DNA from: DATHVR01 sp035461175
Lineage (GTDB): Bacteria > Actinomycetota > Acidimicrobiia > Spongiisociales > ZC4RG35
Direction: 5' to 3'
Length of the DNA: 17,413 bases
NCBI GenBank assembly: GCA_035461175.1
Contig: DATHVR010000187.1
Span: forward strand, 1 to 17,413
The notes beneath the pieces were generated by a model. It had not been told where the DNA came from, ran no database searches, and worked only from the letters and a program-made list of their open reading frames with translations. Numbering within the stretch: the first letter of the stretch is position 1; every line of letters starts with the position of its first letter. Below are positions 14,121 through 17,413 of the stretch, piece by piece. A program made the position numbers and the translations under genes.

Positions 14121-14123
14121 GGC

Positions 14124-14143
14124 TCACCGGGCGCTAACGGTGA
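14124..14143 (+). terminator. Weak hairpin after dnaE
   Basis: TCACCG (14124-14129) and CGGTGA (14138-14143) form a 6-bp stem with an 8-base loop, three bases after the dnaE stop. There is no T-run. It is a possible but weak transcript end. Confidence 0.25.
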
Positions 14144-14227
14144 TCCCGCCGGCCGGTAGCGGGTGGTGGGTGGTGGGTCGCGAGCAATGCCCCCGCGCTT
14201 CAGTTCTGACTACGTAGTGGCCGATAG

Positions 14228-14248
14228 GGACTGCTGTGAGAGCAGTCC
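14228..14248 (+). promoter_or_regulatory. Hairpin enclosing the start codon of the metallopeptidase gene
   Basis: GGACTGCT (14228-14235) and AGCAGTCC (14241-14248) form a perfect 8-bp stem whose 5-base loop is GTGAG, so the GTG start codon (14236-14238) lies in the loop. No purine-rich ribosome site is seen upstream. The hairpin could control start-codon access, or the dyad could be an operator. The palindrome is seen directly; the function is inferred. Confidence 0.4.
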
Positions 14249-14874
14249 GGACATCGATCACCGTGCTGGTGGCCCTGCTGGTGGTGGGGATGGCCCTGCC
14301 GGCGGTGGCCCGACCCACCTCGGACCTGGTGCAGGTGACTGCCTGGTCGCCCGCCCTGGAGATGCGGGGCCTGGAGGGGTCCGCCGCCGAATCGGTGGAG
14401 GGACTGTGGTCAGAGTTCGTGGCCGGTGCCCCGGCCCAGGCGACCTGTCTCCTGGCGAACCCGCCTCGGATCGAGGCCAAATGGGATATGGCCCCCCGCG
14501 CCGCCTACGCCCCCGACACGGCCACGCTGTTCGTGCGTCCCAACGACCTCTCCCGGCTGGTCGTGTTCCACGAGCTGGCCCATCACCTGGACTTCACCTG
14601 CGGTGCCGCCGACGCGGTGGGCGGGGATCTGCGGGCGGCGCAAGGAATCGCCGCCTCCAAGCCGTGGTGGAAGCACGGCAGCCCGGTCACCTGGCCCGCC
14701 GAGTACTTTGCCAACGCCGTCGCCATCGCCCTGGGTGAGAACAGCCGCCACGGCGTCACCGGGGAGGCAGTGGACGTGGTCGAGAGCTGGATGGGACGGG
14801 GCGTGGCGGCCGAGGAGGCGGCGGGAGTTCTGACCCTCGATCAGCCCGGGCCCGACGTTCCCCGCCTGACCTGA
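14236..14874 (+). CDS. Predicted secreted zinc metallopeptidase-like protein (HExxH)
   Basis: I do not recognise the family. The 212-residue product starts with a classic signal peptide: basic MRAVRTS, a hydrophobic core, and an AVA cleavage site at about 23-25, so it is probably exported. The mature part contains VVFHELAHHLD with HExxH at 112-116, and E156 in WPAEYFANA, 40 residues later, is a plausible third zinc ligand (gluzincin-like). The only two cysteines, C71 and C122, could form a disulfide. Secreted or not, the protein is small for a protease, and whether it is active is unknown. The start is GTG in a hairpin loop. It follows dnaE by 115 bp and ends one base from the convergent ArsA-like gene. 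GC and codon use look native. Confidence 0.72.
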   Translation: MRAVRTSITVLVALLVVGMALPAVARPTSDLVQVTAWSPALEMRGLEGSAAESVEGLWSEFVAGAPAQATCLLANPPRIEAKWDMAPRAAYAPDTATLFVRPNDLSRLVVFHELAHHLDFTCGAADAVGGDLRAAQGIAASKPWWKHGSPVTWPAEYFANAVAIALGENSRHGVTGEAVDVVESWMGRGVAAEEAAGVLTLDQPGPDVPRLT

Positions 14875-14890
14875 CCTACCACAGGTCGGG
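14870..14890. terminator. Hairpin spanning convergent stop codons
   Basis: CCTGACCT (14870-14877) and AGGTCGGG (14883-14890) pair over eight positions with one G-T wobble around an ACCAC loop. The stem contains the stop codons of the metallopeptidase and of the ArsA-like gene on the other strand. There is no T-run. A bidirectional transcript end is plausible but weakly supported. Confidence 0.3.
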
Positions 14891-15895
14891 CAGCCCGTGG
14901 GCCGACTCGATCAGCTGTCCTAGCGAGTCGCGGTCGGTGGGCGGATGGCGTTGCCAGGGCACCGTGGCGATCGGCGTGTCGTACCGCTCACCCATCTCGC
15001 GGCGGGCGGTGCGCTGGCGGTGTGCTTCCTGCGACCACCGCTCGAGGTTGGCGGCCAGCGCCACCTTGGTTCCCGAGGGAGGCTCGGTCCCGATCCACTC
15101 CTCGGGCAGAGACCGATTGAAGATCACCGCTCGCGGAGGCGAGGCCACCTCGGGCAGAGCCTGGAAGAACCGGGCCGCCTCTCTCATGGGTGCCGGATCG
15201 GAGGTGGTCACGACCACGGTGATCGCCTTGCGCATGTAGCGCTCGATCTGGCGGGCACGCTTGGACACGCCGTCGTAGGTGGTGCGCAGGTCCATGAAGA
15301 ATTCGGCGATCCGCTCCAGCAGGTTCGATCCGAGCACCTGGTCGGCGAGGCGCAGCATCGGCTTGGCGGTGCGGTTGAAGATGAATCTTCGCCCCGGCAG
15401 CCGGGCGCCGGTGAGCCAGCGGAGCAGCCTCCCGCCCACCAGGTCGGCCATCTGGGCGGGGGCGGTGAAAAAGTCGATACCGCCGGCGGCGGGAGGTGTG
15501 TCGACGACGACGAGGTCCCATGCCTTGGCGTCGAGGTAGGTGGCGGCCTCCTCGGCGGCGGCATAGGACTGGGAAGCGGGGAAATGGGAGGTGGCGGCGA
15601 TGAAGAACTCGTTGTCGATGAGGCGGTCCGTGACCTCGGGATCGGCATGGCGTCGCACCACCTCCTGCCACGAGGCGGTGGCGTCGAGCATCGCCACCCA
15701 CAGGTTGGGCTCATCGGGGTGGGGCTCGGGCTCGTTGCTGATGGCGATGCCCAGAGCGGTGGTGAGGCGCTGGGCGGGATCGACGGTCAGGACCAGTGTG
15801 CGCAGTCCCTGTCGGGCGGCGGTCACGGCCAGAGCGGCCGAGATCGTGGTCTTGCCGACTCCGCCGGCACCGGTGACGACCAGCGCCTGGGTCAT
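14876..15895 (-). CDS. ArsA/Get3-like ATPase, second of a pair
   Basis: A 339-residue SIMIBI-class P-loop ATPase of the ArsA/Get3 family. The deviant Walker A is GAGGVGKTT (9-17); a switch I-like VDPAQRLTTALG follows at about 38-49, and VVVDTPPAAGGIDFF is the switch II/Walker B region. ArsA proteins drive arsenite efflux with ArsB, and Get3 delivers tail-anchored membrane proteins. No arsB, arsR or arsC is nearby, so arsenite export is not supported. The closest context match I know is the mycobacterial pair Rv3679-Rv3680, a Get3-like complex tied to stress and glycerol tolerance. The ATG overlaps the upstream ATPase stop in an ATGA. The pair probably works as a heteromer. Confidence 0.88.
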   Translation of the reverse strand: MTQALVVTGAGGVGKTTISAALAVTAARQGLRTLVLTVDPAQRLTTALGIAISNEPEPHPDEPNLWVAMLDATASWQEVVRRHADPEVTDRLIDNEFFIAATSHFPASQSYAAAEEAATYLDAKAWDLVVVDTPPAAGGIDFFTAPAQMADLVGGRLLRWLTGARLPGRRFIFNRTAKPMLRLADQVLGSNLLERIAEFFMDLRTTYDGVSKRARQIERYMRKAITVVVTTSDPAPMREAARFFQALPEVASPPRAVIFNRSLPEEWIGTEPPSGTKVALAANLERWSQEAHRQRTARREMGERYDTPIATVPWQRHPPTDRDSLGQLIESAHGLPDLW

Positions 15896-16737
15896 GTCTC
15901 CTCCTCCAGGGCGTCGGAGAGACGCTCACCCACCTCGGGTGGCGTGTAGGTCCCGAACAGGTAGGGGAGGGAGCGGTCGACCTCGAGATAGTCGGCCCAC
16001 TCTTGTTGGTCCTGCCACAGGTCGTGATGGAGCGCGGCCGTCTCCGCCACCGGTCCGGTCCCGTCGGGAACCTTGGCGCCGAGCGGCGGCAGGACCCGGT
16101 TGGCGATTACGGAGATCGAGCCGATCACGTCTTCTGCTCGCACCCAGGCCAGGGTCTCGGCCGATTCCACCGCCGGGAGCTCCTCGAGCAGCGTGACGAT
16201 GGAAAGATGGGTGCGCTCGGGGTCGGTGAGGATGTCCTCCATCCATTCGACCTGGTCGAGGATGCGACCGGTCGACACCAGTTCCCGGACGGTGCGGGCC
16301 GCCCGAAGGTAGCTGCCGATTTGGCCGGTGGGGGGGGCGTCGGCCACCACCAGATCCCACACCTCCCGTCGTACCTCCCACAGGACCTTGCCGATGGTCA
16401 CCACCTCACGGACGGCGGGGGCGGTGGAGGCGAGGGCGTCGAAGGCGCGGGCGGCCGGGCCCATTGTGGCCAGGGCCGGAAGCCCGATTTGCACCCGGAG
16501 ATACTCGATCAGGGCGTCGGCCCGGTCGATCACCGACGCCTCCAGACCGATGCCGATGGGGCGGGGTTCAAAGGTCAGGTCGGGCTCACCGAGGTGAGCG
16601 CCGAGCCCGCCCCCGTTGGTCATGTCGATGGCGAGGACCCGCTGGCCGTGCCGTCGTGCCGACAGGGCCAGGGCGGCGGCGACGGCGGACTTGCCGACGC
16701 CTCCCTTGCCGGTGACCAGGGTCAGCGAAGTGGGCAA
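15892..16737 (-). CDS. ArsA/Get3-like ATPase, first of a pair
   Basis: A 281-residue partner of the following ATPase. It has the canonical deviant Walker A GKGGVGKSA (10-18), VLAIDMTNGGGLGAHLG at about 34-50 in the switch I position, and VVADAPPTGQIGSYLRAARTV as switch II/Walker B, close to the ArsA signature DTAPTGHTLR. It is shorter than its partner and than typical single-domain Get3 or ArsA proteins. The only start that fits is TTG at 16737, one base past the stop of the small upstream gene, with GGAAG as ribosome site inside that gene's end. The stop overlaps the next start in an ATGA. Such arrangements suggest strict co-translation of the three proteins. Substrate unknown. Confidence 0.87.
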   Translation of the reverse strand: MPTSLTLVTGKGGVGKSAVAAALALSARRHGQRVLAIDMTNGGGLGAHLGEPDLTFEPRPIGIGLEASVIDRADALIEYLRVQIGLPALATMGPAARAFDALASTAPAVREVVTIGKVLWEVRREVWDLVVADAPPTGQIGSYLRAARTVRELVSTGRILDQVEWMEDILTDPERTHLSIVTLLEELPAVESAETLAWVRAEDVIGSISVIANRVLPPLGAKVPDGTGPVAETAALHHDLWQDQQEWADYLEVDRSLPYLFGTYTPPEVGERLSDALEEET

Positions 16738-16738
16738 C

Positions 16739-16957
16739 TCATTCTTCCGGTGCCAGGGGGATCCGCAGGACCAGGTGGCCCTCCTCGACCGCCCAGCGGG
16801 CGTTTGACACGAGCGAGAAGTCGGTGAAGTCGAGTTGCTTCTGGTCGAGGAACTTCTTCCGCTCCGGACCGGCGACTGGGGGCAGGGGCCGGTCCTTGAC
16901 GGCCTGGGCCCGCTCGGCGAACCGGGAGATCATCGCATCGACATCGAATTCGGCCAT
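16739..16957 (-). CDS. Small conserved-looking protein leading the ArsA pair operon
   Basis: I do not recognise this 72-residue protein. It is highly charged with no signal peptide or membrane helix, so it is probably cytoplasmic. The N-terminal half (MAEFDVDAMISRFAERAQAV) looks helical. The C-terminal half, from FTDFSLVSNARWAVEEGHLVLRI, has alternating hydrophobics and looks like a small beta unit. Reality is supported by the ATG with GGAG 11 bases upstream, codon use like its neighbours, and coupling to the TTG start of the first ATPase one base after its stop. Its position suggests an adaptor or regulator of the ATPase pair, which is inference. In mycobacteria the equivalent ATPase pair also has a small gene beside it, but I cannot claim homology. 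Confidence 0.68.
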   Translation of the reverse strand: MAEFDVDAMISRFAERAQAVKDRPLPPVAGPERKKFLDQKQLDFTDFSLVSNARWAVEEGHLVLRIPLAPEE

Positions 16958-16990
16958 CTGTCACTCCATGGGTCGAACGGTGGCCTACTC

Positions 16991-16999
16991 AACGTATCA
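16991..16999 (-). promoter_or_regulatory. Extended -10 promoter candidate for the ArsA operon
   Basis: Read on the minus strand, TGATACGTT fits the extended -10 form TGN-TANNNT. Initiation near 16984 would give a leader of about 27 bases carrying GGAG before the ATG at 16957. No good -35 hexamer is present at 16-18 bases. Confidence 0.4.
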
Positions 17000-17037
17000 C
17001 GCCCCCGCGGTTGCCCGGAGTTGGGGCCAGGATGCAG

Positions 17038-17043
17038 TAGCGT
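17038..17043 (+). promoter_or_regulatory. Candidate -10 box for the last gene
   Basis: TAGCGT (TANNNT form) ends 11 bases before GTG 17055, so the leader would be only about four bases. TTGCCC at 17011 is -35-like but lies 21 bases away, too far for a standard promoter. Weak call. Confidence 0.25.
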
Positions 17044-17054
17044 TTGGGGCCGAA

Positions 17055-17413
17055 GTGAAGCCCGTACACCTGCTCCGATTCCTCGTCTTCCTCCTCATCG
17101 GCGCCGCTCTGCTGATCGCGGTGGTGCCGCTGCTGGTGCTGCTCAACTTGGTCCAGGGAGGATCCGGCTTCGGTCTGTGCCCCGACGGCATCGGCTCGTG
17201 TCGCAACCCCTACACCGCCGCCCCCGAGCTCACCGCCACCCTGACCGTGGCGCTGTTAGGGATCGTCGCCCTGATCCGTGTCCTCATGCGCTCCGCCCGT
17301 CGTCTCCAGGCCGAAGAGCGCGTGGTCAGCGAACCACCGCCGCCACCGGTGGAAAGCGAGACCGGGTCCACCCCCGACCCCACCCCCCACCGCAGACCCA
17401 GACCCATTTCGCG
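17055..17413 (+). CDS. Two-helix membrane protein, partial at its 3' end
   Basis: An open frame of 119 codons runs from GTG 17055 to the window end without a stop. The product has a hydrophobic segment at about 6-31 and a second at about 64-79. Between them lies a loop of about 30 residues containing the only two cysteines (LCPDGIGSCRNPY), which could form an extracytoplasmic disulfide. After the second helix come a basic stretch (RSARRLQ) and a Pro- and charge-rich tail with EPPPPPVESE, probably cytoplasmic. I recognise no family. G/C-ending codons support a real gene, although it has one TTA leucine codon (17256-17258); I noticed no other TTA in the window's genes. It diverges from the ArsA operon. 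Confidence 0.62.
   Translation, partial: MKPVHLLRFLVFLLIGAALLIAVVPLLVLLNLVQGGSGFGLCPDGIGSCRNPYTAAPELTATLTVALLGIVALIRVLMRSARRLQAEERVVSEPPPPPVESETGSTPDPTPHRRPRPIS

Noticed and set aside
14945..15949. A 334-codon plus-strand open frame opposite the second ArsA-like gene
   Set aside because: Gly-rich shadow sequence without domains. The minus strand has the P-loop and switch motifs and coupled start and stop codons.
14876..16737. Arsenic resistance operon
   Set aside because: The two ATPases belong to the ArsA superfamily, but no arsB/acr3 pump, arsR regulator or arsC reductase is in view, so efflux is unsupported.

Overview
The window is chromosomal DNA from a high-GC bacterium, most likely an actinobacterium. 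The evidence is a Wag31-type DivIVA, SepF in place of FtsA/ZipA, a DnaE1-type polymerase III with a full PHP metal site, a type 2 isoleucyl-tRNA synthetase, paired ArsA-like ATPases, strongly G/C-ending codons and frequent GTG starts. I cannot name the class from sequence alone; a deep-branching lineage such as Acidimicrobiia is a guess. Almost everything is housekeeping, and I see no phage, transposase, CRISPR array, tRNA or rRNA.

Layout. 1-242 is non-coding and holds a long palindrome and a motif-rich ftsZ leader. 243-3398 is a tight plus-strand operon: ftsZ, pgeF, a YggS-type PLP protein, sepF and a YggT membrane protein, with ATGA overlaps or gaps of a few bases. divIVA follows (3476-4369) with its own promoter candidate. 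This order matches the distal dcw cluster of mycobacteria (ftsZ to wag31). ileS (4386-7571, minus) converges on divIVA. Divergent from it is a second plus-strand operon: a DksA/TraR zinc-finger protein, lspA and an RluD-type pseudouridine synthase (7667-9428). A second copy of the window-start palindrome lies just after that operon. Then come a zinc-finger rhomboid protease (9573-10394), a 225-bp gap, dnaE (10620-14120) and a small predicted secreted HExxH metallopeptidase (14236-14874). On the minus strand, three coupled genes encode a 72-residue unknown protein and two ArsA/Get3-like ATPases (16957 to 14876). A divergent partial gene for a two-helix membrane protein (17055 onward) runs off the end.

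How the genes fit together. The left third builds and positions the division septum: FtsZ polymerises, SepF tethers it to the membrane, and DivIVA organises polar or septal growth. pgeF, yggS and yggT are its usual small companions. The middle serves protein synthesis and membrane maturation (IleS, a DksA-like RNA polymerase factor, the lipoprotein signal peptidase LspA, an rRNA pseudouridine synthase and a rhomboid). dnaE is the replicase. The ArsA pair probably handles membrane proteins or an anion-linked stress response.

Most worth a second look: the palindrome shared by 16-63 and 9439-9505; the GAACCTT cluster and hairpin before ftsZ; leaderless-type promoters for the rhomboid and possibly ileS; the unassigned secreted metallopeptidase; and the small gene coupled to the ArsA pair. 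No wholly new multi-gene system is evident.
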